Shown here piece after piece: positions 44,573 to 55,400 of a stretch of 64,000 nt of DNA (its first letter is position 1; each line of letters starts with the position of its first letter). The notes under the pieces are model-generated. The model did no database searches. It saw only the letters and a list, made by a program, of their open reading frames with translations, and was not told where the DNA came from. Location of the stretch: the NCBI RefSeq assembly GCF_003945765.1, contig NZ_CP027712.1:1426001-1490000 (forward strand). The letters are read 5' to 3'. This DNA comes from Pseudomonas chlororaphis subsp. chlororaphis. Lineage in GTDB: Bacteria; Pseudomonadota; Gammaproteobacteria; Pseudomonadales; Pseudomonadaceae. The position numbers and the translations under genes were made by a program.

Positions 44573-45139
44573 ATGACGCTGACTGCGACCACATCCCACA
44601 CCGTCGGCCCGTACTACCACATCGGCCTGACCTGGCTGAACCGCGAAGACCTGACCCAGGCCGAGACCCTCGGCGAGCGGGTGGCGATCAGCGGCCAGGT
44701 GGTGGATGGCAACGGCGATTTCGTCAACGACGCCATGCTGGAAATCTGGCAGGCCAACGCGGCCGGCAAGTACGACCACCCGGAAGACGATCAGGCCAAG
44801 GCCCTGGACCCGAACTTCCAGGGCTTCGGCCGGGTGCCGGTGGATGGAGAAGGGCGTTTCCGCTTCACCACCATCAAGCCGGGTACCGTACCTGGCCTGA
44901 AAGGCTCGACCCAGGCGCCGCACCTGGTTGTACTGGTATTTGCCCGGGGCCTGGTCAAGCACCTGCTGACCCGTATCTACTTCGACGGCGAGCCGGCCAA
45001 CGCCGCCGATCCGCTGCTGGCCTGCGTGCCCGAAGAGCGTCGCGCCACCTTGCTGGCCAAGGCCGATGCGCCGGGCCACTACCAATGGAACGTGATCCTG
45101 CAGGGTACCGACGCGGAAACGGTGTTCTTCGATTATTGA
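44573..45139 (+). CDS. pcaG: Protocatechuate 3,4-dioxygenase alpha subunit (PcaG)
   Basis: A 188-residue alpha subunit. It has the same beta-sandwich fold as PcaH (VDGNGDFVNDAMLEIWQANAAGKYDHP) but lacks the iron ligand set in its C-terminal part, as expected. It shapes the active-site entrance of the heterodimer. The start ATG at 44573 follows pcaH by one base. A 130-base gap separates it from pcaT, so transcription may continue. Confidence 0.95.
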   Translation: MTLTATTSHTVGPYYHIGLTWLNREDLTQAETLGERVAISGQVVDGNGDFVNDAMLEIWQANAAGKYDHPEDDQAKALDPNFQGFGRVPVDGEGRFRFTTIKPGTVPGLKGSTQAPHLVVLVFARGLVKHLLTRIYFDGEPANAADPLLACVPEERRATLLAKADAPGHYQWNVILQGTDAETVFFDY

Positions 45140-45269
45140 GTGTGCCTGGGGGGAGTGCGGGCTGGTTCGCGATAAGGCTGAACCGGTCGCTTCCCCCAAG
45201 GTCGTCTTGCGGAACGGGACTGTTACAAAGTATGTCTAGACTCACCACGTCCCCAAAGAGTGAAAAGCC

Positions 45270-46565
45270 ATGACAACGTTAACCAGTCACTACACGACCG
45301 AGGAGCGCAGCAAGAGGATCTTCGCGATCGTCGGCGCTTCCTCCGGCAATCTGGTCGAATGGTTCGACTTCTACGTCTACGCCTTCTGCGCGATCTATTT
45401 CGCCCCGGCGTTTTTCCCCTCCGACGACCCCACGGTGCAACTGCTCAATACCGCCGGCGTGTTCGCCGCCGGGTTCCTGATGCGTCCTATCGGCGGCTGG
45501 CTGTTCGGCCGGGTGGCCGACAAGCACGGGCGCAAGAATTCCATGATGATTTCGGTGCTGATGATGTGCGCCGGCTCCTTGGTCATCGCTTTCCTGCCGA
45601 CCTACGCCAGCATCGGCGCCTGGGCGCCGGCGTTGCTGTTGATGGCGCGGCTGTTCCAGGGCCTGTCGGTGGGCGGTGAATACGGCACCACCGCGACCTA
45701 CATGAGCGAAGTCGCGCTCAAGGGCCAGCGCGGGTTCTTCGCGTCCTTCCAGTACGTGACCCTGATCGGCGGGCAATTGCTGGCGGTGCTGGTGGTGGTG
45801 ATCCTGCAACAGTTTCTCGACGAGGCGCAGCTCAAGGCCTGGGGCTGGCGGATTCCGTTCGTGATCGGCGCCATCGCGGCCCTGATCTCCCTGCTGCTGC
45901 GGCGCTCGCTGAAAGAAACCACCAGCAAGGAAATGCGTGAAGACAAGGACGCCGGCAGCGTGGCCGCGCTGTTCAAGCATCACTCGAAGGCCTTTGTCAC
46001 CGTGCTTGGCTACACCGCCGGCGGCTCGCTGATTTTCTACACCTTCACCACCTATATGCAGAAATACCTGGTGAACACCGCCGGCATGCACGCCAAGACC
46101 GCCAGCTACATCATGACCGGCGCGCTGTTCCTGTACATGTGCATGCAGCCGCTGTTCGGCATGCTGGCGGACAAGATCGGCCGGCGTAACTCGATGCTCT
46201 GGTTCGGCGCGCTGGGCACGCTGTGCACCGTGCCTATCCTGCTGACCCTGAAAACCATCACCAGCCCGTTCCTGGCCTTCGTGCTGATCACCCTGGCCCT
46301 GGCGATCGTCAGTTTCTACACCTCCATCAGCGGCCTGGTAAAAGCCGAGATGTTCCCGCCGCAAGTGCGGGCGCTGGGGGTCGGCCTGGCCTATGCGGTG
46401 GCCAATGCGCTGTTCGGCGGTTCGGCGGAATACGTGGCCCTGGGCCTGAAATCCCTGGGCATGGAAAACACCTTCTACTGGTACGTGACGGCGATGATGG
46501 CGATTGCCTTCCTGTTCAGCCTGCGCCTGCCGAAGCAGGCGGCGTACCTGCACCACGATCTGTGA
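45270..46565 (+). CDS. pcaT: MFS dicarboxylate/beta-ketoadipate transporter PcaT
   Basis: A 431-residue MFS carrier of the metabolite:H+ symporter family (KgtP/ShiA-like). The opening [17 protein letters not shown] is diagnostic, followed by the loop [15 protein letters not shown] and [17 protein letters not shown] in TM4. In P. putida, PcaT imports beta-ketoadipate and other dicarboxylates and lies in the pca cluster beside pcaB, as here. Twelve membrane segments are expected. The next gene, pcaB, starts 48 bases downstream after a hairpin. Confidence 0.9.
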   Translation: MTTLTSHYTTEERSKRIFAIVGASSGNLVEWFDFYVYAFCAIYFAPAFFPSDDPTVQLLNTAGVFAAGFLMRPIGGWLFGRVADKHGRKNSMMISVLMMCAGSLVIAFLPTYASIGAWAPALLLMARLFQGLSVGGEYGTTATYMSEVALKGQRGFFASFQYVTLIGGQLLAVLVVVILQQFLDEAQLKAWGWRIPFVIGAIAALISLLLRRSLKETTSKEMREDKDAGSVAALFKHHSKAFVTVLGYTAGGSLIFYTFTTYMQKYLVNTAGMHAKTASYIMTGALFLYMCMQPLFGMLADKIGRRNSMLWFGALGTLCTVPILLTLKTITSPFLAFVLITLALAIVSFYTSISGLVKAEMFPPQVRALGVGLAYAVANALFGGSAEYVALGLKSLGMENTFYWYVTAMMAIAFLFSLRLPKQAAYLHHDL

Positions 46566-46572
46566 CCTGTCC

Positions 46573-46597
46573 GCGTGCGTCCGTCGCGGACGCACGC
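46573..46597 (+). other. Hairpin between pcaT and pcaB
   Basis: GCGTGCGTCC, loop GTCGC and GGACGCACGC form a perfect 10-bp stem. There is no T-run, so it is more likely an mRNA processing or stability element than a terminator. Confidence 0.6.
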
Positions 46598-46612
46598 CCC
46601 AAAGGATTGTTT

Positions 46613-47977
46613 ATGAACACGCCGGCGAGCAACCAACTGTTCGATGCCTACTTCACCACCCGCGATATGCGCGCGGTGTTCTGCGACCAGGGGCGGGTCC
46701 AGGCCATGCTCGACTTCGAGGCCGCGCTGGCCCGGGCCGAGGCCCGGGTCGGGGTGATCCCGACCGCTGCGGTGGCGCCGATCGAGGCGGCCTGCCGGGC
46801 CGGGCTCTATGATTTTTCCGCCCTGGGCCAGGCTATCGCCACGGCGGGCAACTCGGCGATTCCACTGGTCAAGGCCCTGGGCAAACAGATCGCCAAGAGC
46901 GACGCCAGCGCCGAGCGTTATGTGCACCTGGGCGCCACCAGCCAGGATGTGATGGACAGTGGGCTGGTCCTGCAATTGCGGCAGGCGCTGAGCCTGATCG
47001 ACAACGACCTGGCGCGTCTGGGCGGCATCCTGGCCGCGCAGGCCCAGCGCTATGCCACCACCCCCATGGCCGGCCGCACCTGGCTGCAACATGCCACGCC
47101 GGTCACCCTCGGTATGAAGATCGCTGGATGGCTGGGGGCAGTGAGCCGCAGCCGCGAGCGTCTGGCGCAGCTCAAGCCACGCCTGCTGGTGCTGCAGTTC
47201 GGCGGTGCCTCCGGCACACTCGCGGCCCTGGGCGAGCAGGCCCTGCCGATTGCCCAGGCCCTGGCCGAGGAGTTGCAACTGAGCCTGCCGGAACAGCCTT
47301 GGCATACCCAGCGCGACCGGCTGGTGGAGTTCGCCTCGGTACTCGGCCTGATCGCCGGCAGCCTCGGCAAGCTCGGCCGTGACATCAGCCTGCTGATGCA
47401 GACCGAGGCGGCGGAAGTCTTCGAGCCGTCGGCGCCGGGCAAGGGTGGTTCCTCGACCATGCCGCACAAGCGCAACCCGGTGGGCGCGGCGGTGTTGATC
47501 GGCGCGGCGACCCGGGTTCCCGGGCTGCTGGCGACGATGTTCAGCGCCATGCCCCAGGAGCACGAACGCAGCCTGGGGCTGTGGCACGCCGAATGGGAAA
47601 CCCTGCCGGAGATCTGCTGCCTGGTGTCCGGCGCCTTGCAACAGGCGCTGCTGGTGGCCGACGGGCTGGAAGTCGACGCCGCGCGTATGGCCAGGAACCT
47701 CGACCTGACCCAGGGGCTGGTGCTGGCGGAAGCCGTGAGCATCGCCCTGGCCCAGCGCCTGGGCCGCGAGACCGCGCACCATCTGTTGGAGCAGTGCTGC
47801 AAGCGCGCGGTGGCCGAACAGCGGCATCTGCGCGCGGTGCTGGGGGATGAGCCGCAAGTGACCGCCGAGCTGTCGGCGGCGGAACTGGATCGCCTGCTGG
47901 ACCCGGCGCATTACCTCGGCCAGGCACACGCCTGGGTCGAGCGCGCCGTGGCCGAACATTTAGCCTTGAACGCCTGA
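46613..47977 (+). CDS. pcaB: 3-carboxy-cis,cis-muconate cycloisomerase (PcaB)
   Basis: A 454-residue member of the fumarase/aspartase superfamily that lactonises 3-carboxy-cis,cis-muconate to 4-carboxymuconolactone. The superfamily signature GSSTMPHKRNPVG is present near residue 280, and the GATSQDVMDSG segment of the second active-site region is intact. AAAGGA precedes the ATG at 46613 by about 6 bases. It ends 11 bases before pcaD, the next enzymes being encoded in order of use apart from pcaC. Confidence 0.95.
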   Translation: MNTPASNQLFDAYFTTRDMRAVFCDQGRVQAMLDFEAALARAEARVGVIPTAAVAPIEAACRAGLYDFSALGQAIATAGNSAIPLVKALGKQIAKSDASAERYVHLGATSQDVMDSGLVLQLRQALSLIDNDLARLGGILAAQAQRYATTPMAGRTWLQHATPVTLGMKIAGWLGAVSRSRERLAQLKPRLLVLQFGGASGTLAALGEQALPIAQALAEELQLSLPEQPWHTQRDRLVEFASVLGLIAGSLGKLGRDISLLMQTEAAEVFEPSAPGKGGSSTMPHKRNPVGAAVLIGAATRVPGLLATMFSAMPQEHERSLGLWHAEWETLPEICCLVSGALQQALLVADGLEVDAARMARNLDLTQGLVLAEAVSIALAQRLGRETAHHLLEQCCKRAVAEQRHLRAVLGDEPQVTAELSAAELDRLLDPAHYLGQAHAWVERAVAEHLALNA

Positions 47978-47988
47978 AGGAGACTGCC

Positions 47989-48789
47989 GTGGCATTCGTA
48001 CAACTCGCCGATGGCGAATTGCATTACCAACTGGACGGCCCGGCCGATGCGCCGATGCTGGTCCTGTCCAACTCCCTGGGTACCGACCTGCACATGTGGG
48101 ATATGCAGATTCCGGTCTTTACCAAGCACTTCCGGGTGCTGCGTTTCGACACCCGCGGCCACGGCAAATCCCTGGTCACCGAAGGCCCCTACAGCATCGA
48201 GCAGTTGGGGCGCGACGTACTGGCGCTGCTGGATGCCCTGCATATCCAGCGCGCGCATTTCTGCGGCCTGTCCATGGGCGGGCTGATCGGCCAGTGGCTG
48301 GGTATCAATGCCGGCGAGCGCCTGAACAAGCTGGTGGTATGCAACACCGCGGCGAAGATCGGCGACCCATCGGTATGGAATCCACGCATCGAAACCGTGC
48401 TGCGCGATGGCCAGGCGGCCATGGTCGCATTGCGCGATGCCTCGATCGCCCGCTGGTTCACCCCGGACTTCGCCGCGGCGCACCCGGACCAGGCCAAGCT
48501 GATCACCGACATGCTGGCGGCCACCTCGCCCGAGGGTTATGCCGCCAACTGCGCGGCGGTGCGCGATGCGGATTTTCGTGATCAATTGTCGGCGATCGAG
48601 GCGCCGACCCTGGTGGTGTCCGGCACTGAAGACGCAGTCACGCCACCTTCGGGCGGGCACTTTATCCAGGAGCGCGTGCGCGGCGCTGAATACGCCGAGT
48701 TCCATGCGGCGCACCTGTCCAACGTCCAGGCTGGCGCTGCGTTCAGTGAGCGGGTCGTGGCATTTTTGCTGGCCGACCAGCGTATTTAA
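47989..48789 (+). CDS. pcaD: 3-oxoadipate enol-lactonase (PcaD)
   Basis: A 266-residue alpha/beta-hydrolase that opens 3-oxoadipate enol-lactone to 3-oxoadipate. The nucleophile is S95 in FCGLSMGG; an oxyanion-hole region (LSNSLGTDLHMW) precedes it. The acid and histidine parts of the triad probably lie in GTEDAVTPP and AAHLSNVQ. The GTG start at 47989 has AAGGAG 7 bases upstream and the conserved AFVQLADGELHYQ opening. Linked to pcaB by 11 bases and to pcaC by 10. Confidence 0.95.
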   Translation: MAFVQLADGELHYQLDGPADAPMLVLSNSLGTDLHMWDMQIPVFTKHFRVLRFDTRGHGKSLVTEGPYSIEQLGRDVLALLDALHIQRAHFCGLSMGGLIGQWLGINAGERLNKLVVCNTAAKIGDPSVWNPRIETVLRDGQAAMVALRDASIARWFTPDFAAAHPDQAKLITDMLAATSPEGYAANCAAVRDADFRDQLSAIEAPTLVVSGTEDAVTPPSGGHFIQERVRGAEYAEFHAAHLSNVQAGAAFSERVVAFLLADQRI

Positions 48790-48799
48790 GGAGCCCCCC

Positions 48800-49192
48800 G
48801 TGGACGAGAAACAACGTTACGCCGAAGGCATGCAAGTGCGTCGCGCGGTGCTGGGCGATGCCCATGTCGATCGCAGCCTGAGCACCCTGACCGAGTTCAA
48901 CTCGGAGTTCCAAGAAATGATCACCCGGCATGCCTGGGGCGATATCTGGACGCGTCCGGGCCTGCCGCGCCATACCCGCAGCCTGATCACCATCGCCATG
49001 CTGATCGGCATGAACCGCAACGAAGAGCTCAAGCTGCACCTGCGTGCCGCCGCCAACAACGGCGTGAGCCGCGCCGAGATCAAGGAAGTGATCATGCAGA
49101 GCGCGATCTACTGCGGCATTCCGGCGGCCAACGCGACCTTCCACCTCGCCGAGTCGGTGTGGGACGAGCTGGGTGTCGAATCCCGCGGCTGA
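48800..49192 (+). CDS. pcaC: 4-carboxymuconolactone decarboxylase (PcaC)
   Basis: A 130-residue AhpD-like decarboxylase converting 4-carboxymuconolactone to 3-oxoadipate enol-lactone. The GTG at 48800 is chosen because AAGGAG lies 8 bases before it and the conserved family start DEKQRYAEGMQVRR follows. Typical segments are WGDIWTRPGLPRHTRSLITIAML and the C-terminal EVIMQSAIYCGIPAANATFHLA. Stand-alone, not fused to pcaD as in some bacteria. Last gene of the pca operon, followed by a terminator. Confidence 0.95.
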   Translation: MDEKQRYAEGMQVRRAVLGDAHVDRSLSTLTEFNSEFQEMITRHAWGDIWTRPGLPRHTRSLITIAMLIGMNRNEELKLHLRAAANNGVSRAEIKEVIMQSAIYCGIPAANATFHLAESVWDELGVESRG

Positions 49193-49214
49193 TAACCCAC
49201 GCCTATAAAGGAGC

Positions 49215-49246
49215 GCGGCGCCGAGCAACTCGGCGCCGCTGCGTTT
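49215..49246 (+). terminator. Intrinsic terminator of the pca operon
   Basis: GCGGCGCCGAG, loop CAA, CTCGGCGCCGC then TGCGTTTT; the stem is perfect at 11 bp. Confidence 0.85.
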
Positions 49247-49250
49247 TCCC

Positions 49251-49351
49251 TGTCGGAGCGAGCTTGCTCGCGATGAACCTGAGAGCACCACGTTCAGCCA
49301 GTCAGTACGCGCCATCGTTGACGATCATCGCGAGCAAGCTTCGCTCCTACA
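49251..49351. repeat. REP doublet, family B (inverted pair)
   Basis: It opens TGTCGGAGCGAGCTTGCTCG and closes with the inverse GCGAGCAAGCTTCGCTCC. Same family as 23474-23577. Confidence 0.85.
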
Positions 49352-49356
49352 AAAAC

Positions 49357-49387
49357 AAGGCCAGCCCCGGGGAATGGGGCTGGCCTT
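49357..49387. terminator. Bidirectional terminator between pca island and porin gene
   Basis: AAGGCCAGCCCC pairs with GGGGCTGGCCTT, with A-rich and T-rich flanks. It lies 28 bases after the porin stop on the minus strand. Confidence 0.88.
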
Positions 49388-49414
49388 GTTTTTGGTGTGG
49401 GCGAGCGAGTGGGC

Positions 49415-50680
49415 TTACAGCAGGCTGATCGGGTAGCTGATGATCAGGCGGTTCTCGTCGAACTCGTTGGTGCTGAAGTCGCGGCGCATGGTCGAGTTGC
49501 GCCATTTGACGTTGAGATTCTTGAGCGTGCCGCTTTGCACGGTGTAGGCCAGTTCGCTCTCGCGTCCCCATTCCTTGCCGTCGGTGATGGTGCCGGTGTG
49601 CACGTTGTCGCCCTTGATGTAGCGGTTCATCAGGGTCAGGCCGGGGATGCCGACCGCGACGAAGTTGTAGTCATGGCGCAGCTGCCAGGATCTTTCCTGG
49701 GCGTTGTCGTAGCTGGCGTTGTAGCTGTCGTTGGCCAGGGTGCCGCCGCTGGTGCCGTTGACGCGCATCCAGGCGCTGTCGCCGGTGAGTTTCTGCAGGC
49801 CGACGTAGAAGGTGTGGCCGCCGTACTTGGCCGAGAACAGGCCCGACCAGGTCTTGTTGTCCAGGTCGCCGGCGCGGGCGCTGCCATCCTCCTTGCCATA
49901 GAAGAAGCCGATGTTGGCGCCCAGGGTCCAGTCGCCCAGCGGCTGGCTGTGGATCAGGTTGAGGTATTGCTGGCTGTAGATGTCCTTGAGCTGGGCGTTC
50001 CACACCCCGACCTGGGTGCGCTTGTCGTTGAAGCTGTATTCGCCGCCCTGGAAGTTGAAGCGGTCGGAGGTGAAGGCCGCTTTGCCGGTCATCGACATGT
50101 CGCTCATGCTGCTGTCGTCACGCGGGCTGTTGGCGCGGAACTGGCCGCCGTAGAGGGTCAGGCCGTCAATTTCCTTCGAGGTGATCTGGCCGCCGCGGAA
50201 GGTCTGGGGCAGGGAGCGACCGTCGTCCGAGCGCAGGATCGGCAGCACCGGCATCCATTCACCGATCTTGACCTCGGTCTGCGACAGGCGGGCCTTGAAT
50301 GCCACGCCCGTGCGGCCGAAGTGGTCGGCCGGGCGCCCGTCGTGATCCAGCGGCAATAACTGGGTACCGCCGGTGCCTTTGCCGCCATCGAGCTTCAACG
50401 AGTACAGCCCCAGCACGTCCATGCCGAACCCGACGGTGCCTTGGGTGAAGCCGGATTTGGCGTCGAGGATGAAGCTCTGCGTCCATTCTTCAGCCTTGCC
50501 CTGGGCCTTGCCCGGGTTGGTGAAGTTGCGGTTGATATAGAAGTTGCGCAGGTTCAGGTTGACCTTGGCGTCTTCGAGAAAGCCGGACTCCGCGGCCATG
50601 ACCGGCAGGGCCGTGCTGGCGATGCTGACGGCCAGCAGGCTGGGCAGCAGTGAATAGGGAGTGCGAGTGGATGGCTTCAT
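49415..50680 (-). CDS. OprD-family outer-membrane porin, probably for aromatic acids
   Basis: A 421-residue porin with a signal peptide (LPSLLAVSIASTALPVMA, cut before AESGFLED). The mature start FLEDAKVNLNLRNFYINR is the conserved OprD opening. Alternating hydrophobic strands and a C-terminal strand ending in LIISYPISLL suit an 18-strand barrel. Its position directly after pca genes parallels PcaP of P. putida, so uptake of protocatechuate or related acids is likely but unproven. It is convergent with the pca operon and has its own promoter region upstream. Confidence 0.9.
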   Translation of the reverse strand: MKPSTRTPYSLLPSLLAVSIASTALPVMAAESGFLEDAKVNLNLRNFYINRNFTNPGKAQGKAEEWTQSFILDAKSGFTQGTVGFGMDVLGLYSLKLDGGKGTGGTQLLPLDHDGRPADHFGRTGVAFKARLSQTEVKIGEWMPVLPILRSDDGRSLPQTFRGGQITSKEIDGLTLYGGQFRANSPRDDSSMSDMSMTGKAAFTSDRFNFQGGEYSFNDKRTQVGVWNAQLKDIYSQQYLNLIHSQPLGDWTLGANIGFFYGKEDGSARAGDLDNKTWSGLFSAKYGGHTFYVGLQKLTGDSAWMRVNGTSGGTLANDSYNASYDNAQERSWQLRHDYNFVAVGIPGLTLMNRYIKGDNVHTGTITDGKEWGRESELAYTVQSGTLKNLNVKWRNSTMRRDFSTNEFDENRLIISYPISLL

Positions 50681-50979
50681 GGATCGGGCTCTCTAATTGT
50701 TAGGGGTGAGGCTGGGCGCTGCCGCAACGTCAGGTTGCAGACAAGGTTGAAACCGGGAGGGTGGATGGAACGGAATCAGCCGGAGCGGGCAGGGCGCGGG
50801 GTCATGATGACGAACCTGTTGTTATTGGTTTTTGTAGGTGCGGGGAATGGTGCGTTGGATCAACGGCCCTGTTCAATTGGCCTTGGCGGGTTTTGGGCGA
50901 TTAACGAACACAAGTGACGGCGGTCTTCGGCCCATAAAAAAACCCACTGCAAGGTGGGTTTTTTTCAAGCGTCATGCAC
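50681..50979. other. Porin promoter region and ttgC downstream region
   Basis: The porin promoter must lie here on the minus strand. I see no clear operator. The right end holds the ttgABC terminator at 50935-50966. Confidence 0.5.
50935..50966 (-). terminator. Intrinsic terminator of ttgABC
   Basis: AACCCAC and GTGGGTT with A-run on the left and seven T residues on the right; works on the minus strand 14 bases after ttgC. Confidence 0.88.
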
Positions 50980-52440
50980 TCAGAACAGCTTCAGTGGCGG
51001 TGCCTCTTTGCTCACTTCCGCTTGCTGCGAACCTTGCTCGTTCCAACCACCGCCCAGGGCCTTGTACAGGTTGACCTCGCTGGTCAGCTGCGCAAGCCGG
51101 TCGGTGATCAACGCTTGCTGCGCGCTGAACAGCGAGCGCTGGGCGTCGAGGAAGGTCAGGTTGCTGTCGACACCGATACGGTAGCGACGCTCGGCCAGGC
51201 GGTAGTAGTCCTGGTTGGCATTGACGAAGTCACGCTGGGCCTGCAACTGCTGGTTGTAGGTCTGGCGTGCGGCCAGGCCATCGGAGACTTCCTGGAAGGC
51301 GGTCTGGATGGACTTCTCGTACTGCGCGACGTTGATGTCTTTCTGGATTTTCGAGTAATCCAGGCTGGCGCGCAGGCTGCCGGCGTTGAAGATCGGGATA
51401 TTGATCTGCGGCGCGAACGACCAGGTGCCCGAACCGCCCTTGAACAGGCCGCCCATATCCGGGCTCAAGGTCCCGGCATTGGCGGTCAGGCTGATGCTCG
51501 GGAAGAACGCCGCGCGTGCCGCGCCAATACTGGCGTTGGCGGCTTTCAGGTTGTGCTCGGCGGCGAGGATGTCCGGACGGCGTTGCAGCAGTTCCGACGG
51601 CAGGCCGGCGGGCAACTCGCTGAGCAGGTCGGCCGACAACGGCTGCGGGCTCGGCAGGTTGGCCGGGATCGAGGTACCCAGCAGCAGGGTCAGGCTGTTT
51701 TCGTCCTGGGCCACCTGGCGGGTATAACGCGCCAGTTGCACCCGGGCGTTTTCCACCGAGGTCCGCGCCTGGCTCAGGTCCAGGGCCGAGGCCACGCCGA
51801 CTTCGTTGCTGCGTGAGGTCAGGCGGTAGCTCTCCTCGTAGGCCGCCAGGGTGTCCTGGGTCAGCTTGAGCAGTTCCTTGTCGGCCTGCCAGGTCAGGTA
51901 GGCGTTGGCCACGCTGGCCACCAGGCTGATCTGCGTGCTGCGCCGGGCTTCTTCGCTGGAGAAGTAGGTCTGCAAGGCCTGCTCGCTCAAGCTGCGAACG
52001 CGACCGAACAGGTCCAGCTCATAAGCGCTGACACCCAGGGTTGCCGAGTACTGGCTGGAGATGGCCGCTTCACCGGTCTGCGACAGCCGTGCCGGGGTGC
52101 GTTGACGGCTGCCGCTGCCGTTGGCCGAGATCGCCGGGAACAGGTCCGCGCGCTGGATCTGGTACTGCGCGGCGTAGGCGTCGATGTTCAGCGCCGCGAC
52201 CCGCAGGTCGCGGTTGTTCACCAGCGCGGTCTGGATCAGCTGCTGCAGGGCAGGGTCATGGAAGAACTGCCGCCAGCCCTGTTCGGCGGCTGCCTGGTTG
52301 GCAGCCTCCGCAGGCGAATAGGCCGGCCCTTGCGGGTATTGCGCCGCGACCGGTGCTTGCGGCTGCTGATAATCCGGTATCAGCGAGCAACCACTCAGCA
52401 CGGCGGCGGTGATTGCGAGGGAGAGTAGCGACTTGCTCAT
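50980..52440 (-). CDS. ttgC: RND efflux outer-membrane lipoprotein TtgC (OprM/EmhC type)
   Basis: A 486-residue outer-membrane channel with a lipoprotein signal ([12 protein letters not shown]). Two OEP repeats contain the long periplasmic helices and paired strands, typical of TolC-like channels. [13 protein letters not shown] and [21 protein letters not shown] segments match OprM. It forms a trimeric duct that connects with TtgA and TtgB to expel antibiotics and solvents. It overlaps ttgB by four bases (ATGA). Confidence 0.94.
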   Translation of the reverse strand: MSKSLLSLAITAAVLSGCSLIPDYQQPQAPVAAQYPQGPAYSPAEAANQAAAEQGWRQFFHDPALQQLIQTALVNNRDLRVAALNIDAYAAQYQIQRADLFPAISANGSGSRQRTPARLSQTGEAAISSQYSATLGVSAYELDLFGRVRSLSEQALQTYFSSEEARRSTQISLVASVANAYLTWQADKELLKLTQDTLAAYEESYRLTSRSNEVGVASALDLSQARTSVENARVQLARYTRQVAQDENSLTLLLGTSIPANLPSPQPLSADLLSELPAGLPSELLQRRPDILAAEHNLKAANASIGAARAAFFPSISLTANAGTLSPDMGGLFKGGSGTWSFAPQINIPIFNAGSLRASLDYSKIQKDINVAQYEKSIQTAFQEVSDGLAARQTYNQQLQAQRDFVNANQDYYRLAERRYRIGVDSNLTFLDAQRSLFSAQQALITDRLAQLTSEVNLYKALGGGWNEQGSQQAEVSKEAPPLKLF

Positions 52441-55400
52441 TGGCCAGCCTCTTCAGGAGTTTCGGTAGGTTGCGCTTCGAGTGCCTTGCGGCGGCTCATC
52501 GAGGACACGGTGACGAAGAACAAAGGCACCCAGAATATCGCCAGGACAGTCGCGGTGAGCATACCGCCAATCACCCCTGTACCGATCGCATGCTGGCTAC
52601 CCGAGCCTGCGCCGGTGGAGATGGCCAGCGGTACCACACCGAGCACGAAGGCCAGGGAGGTCATGATGATCGGACGCAGACGCATGCGGCAGGCTTCGAT
52701 CGCCGCATCCACCAGGCTGCGGCCCTGCTCGTGCAGTTCCTTGGCGAACTCGACGATCAGAATGGCGTTTTTCGCCGCCAGGCCGATGGTCACCAACAGC
52801 CCCACCTGGAAGTACACGTCGTTGGACAGGCCGCGCAGGCTGGTCGCCATCAGCGCACCGATGATCCCCAGCGGCACCACCAGCATGACCGCGATCGGAA
52901 TCGACCAGCTTTCATACAGCGCCGCCAGGCACAGGAACACCATCAGCAGCGACAAGGCGTACAGCGCGGGAGCTTGCGAGCCCGACAGGCGTTCCTCGTA
53001 GGACAGGCCGGTCCAGGAGATACCGACACCGGCCGGCAGCTTCTTGGCGATGGCTTCGACTTCGGCCATGGCTTCACCGGTGCTGTAGCCCGGCGCCGGG
53101 GCACCCAGGACTTCCACCGCTTCCACGCCGTTGTAACGAGCCAGTTTCGGCGAACCGTAGATCCACGTGCCCTTGGCGAAGGAGGCGAACGGCACCATGG
53201 TCCCGGCGCTGTTGCGCACGTACCACTTCTTCAGGTCCTCGGGGCTCATGCGAGCGTTAGGCTGACCCTGGATGTACACCTTCTTCACCCGACCGCGGTC
53301 GATGAAGTCGTTGACGTAGCTACTGCCCAGGGCAATCGACAAGGTGTTGTTGATGTCGGAGATGGTCACGCCCAGGGCGCTGGCCTTCTCGTCATCGATT
53401 TCCAGCTGGTACTGCGGCTCGTCGTTCAGGCCGTTCGGACGCACCTGGGACAGGATCTTGCTTTGCGCCGCCATGCCGAGGAACTGGTTGCGCGCTTCCA
53501 TCAGTTTCTCGTGGCCGATACCGGCGCGGTCCTGCAGGAACACGTCGAAACCGGTGGCGTTACCCAGCTCCAGTACCGCCGGCGGGGCGAAGGCGAACAC
53601 CATCGCGTCACGGAAGCTGAAGAAGTGCTGCTGGGCCCGGGCCGCCAGGTTGAACACGCTGTTTTCCACGGAGCGTTCGTCCCACGGCTTGAGCATGATG
53701 AACGCCATGCCCGAACTCTGGCCACGACCGGCGAAGTTGAAGCCGTTCACGGTGAAGACCGAGGCCACGGTGTCCTTTTCCTTGTCCAGCAGGTAGGCGC
53801 GCATTTCATCGACTACCACCTGGGTCCGCTCGGAACTGGAACCGGCCGGGGTCTGTACCTGGGCGAACAGTACGCCCTGGTCTTCTTCCGGAAGGAACGC
53901 AGTCGGGATGCGGGCGAACAGCCAGATCATGCCGACCACGATCAGCACGTAGGCCAGCAGGTAAGGCGCCTTGTGCCGCAGGATGTTGCCCACGCCACGC
54001 TCGTAGCTTTTGACGCTGCGGTCGAAAGTGCGGTTGAACCAGCCGAAGAAGCCGCGTTTCGGCGCGGCGTGTTCGCCGTGGGGAATGGCCTTGAGCATGG
54101 TGGCGCACAGGGCCGGAGTGAAGATCAGGGCAACCAGGACCGACAGGGCCATGGCCGAGACCACGGTGATCGAGAACTGCTTGTAGATCACACCGGTGGA
54201 ACCGCTGAAGAACGCCATTGGCAGCAGTACCGCCGACAGCACCAGGGCAATACCGACCAGGGCGCCCTGGATCTGGCCCATGGACTTCTTGGTCGCTTCC
54301 TTGGGTGACAGGCCTTCCTCGGCCATTACCCGCTCGACGTTTTCCACCACGACGATGGCGTCGTCCACCAACAAGCCGATGGCCAGCACCATGCCGAACA
54401 TGGTCAGGGTGTTGATGCTGAAGCCGGCGGCCGCGAGGATGCCGAAGGTACCCAGCAACACCACCGGAACGGTCATGGTGGTGATGACGGTGGCGCGGAA
54501 GTTCTGCAGGAACAGGAACATCACCAGGAACACCAGCACGATCGCTTCGACCAGGGTTTCAACCACACCCTTGATCGACTCGGTCACCACCGGGGTGGTG
54601 TCGTACGGGAATACCACTTTCATCCCTTCCGGGAAGAACGGCTCCAGGTCGCTGATGGTCTTGCGCAGGGCCTTGGCGGTGTCCAGGGCGTTGGCGCCGT
54701 TGGCCAGTTTCACGGCCAGGCCGGAAGCCGGGGCACCGTTGAACTGGGCACTGACGGAGTAGTTTTCACCCCCCAGGCCGACATCGGCGACGTCGCCCAG
54801 ACGCACTTGCGAGCCGTCCGCGTTGACCTTCAGCAGGATGGCCTTGAACTGCTCGGCAGTCTGCAGGCGGGTCTTGCCGATGATGGTGGCGTTCAGTTGC
54901 TGGCCTGGCAGGGCTGGCAAGCCACCGATCTGGCCGGACGACACCTGGACGTTTTGCGCCGCCACGGCGTTTTTCACGTCGACCGGAGTCAGGTTGAAGT
55001 TGTTCAGCTTGGCCGGGTCGAGCCAGATACGCATGGCGTACTGGGCACCGAACACCTGGAAGTCACCCACGCCCGCGGTCCGCGAGATCGGGTCCTGCAT
55101 GTTGGACACGATGTAGTTCGACAGGTCGTCCTTGGACATGCTGCCGTCCTCGGAAACCACACCGATCACCAACAGGAAGTTCTTCACCGCCTTGGTCACG
55201 CGAATACCCTGTTGCTGCACTTCTTGCGGCAGCAGCGGGGTGGCCAGGTTCAGCTTGTTCTGTACCTGGACCTGCGCGGTGTCCGAGTTGGTGCCCTGCT
55301 CGAAGGTCGCGGTAATGGTCATGCTGCCGTCGGAGTTACTTTCCGAGGACACATAACGCAGGTTGTCGATACCGTTGAGCTGCTGCTCGATGACCTGGAC

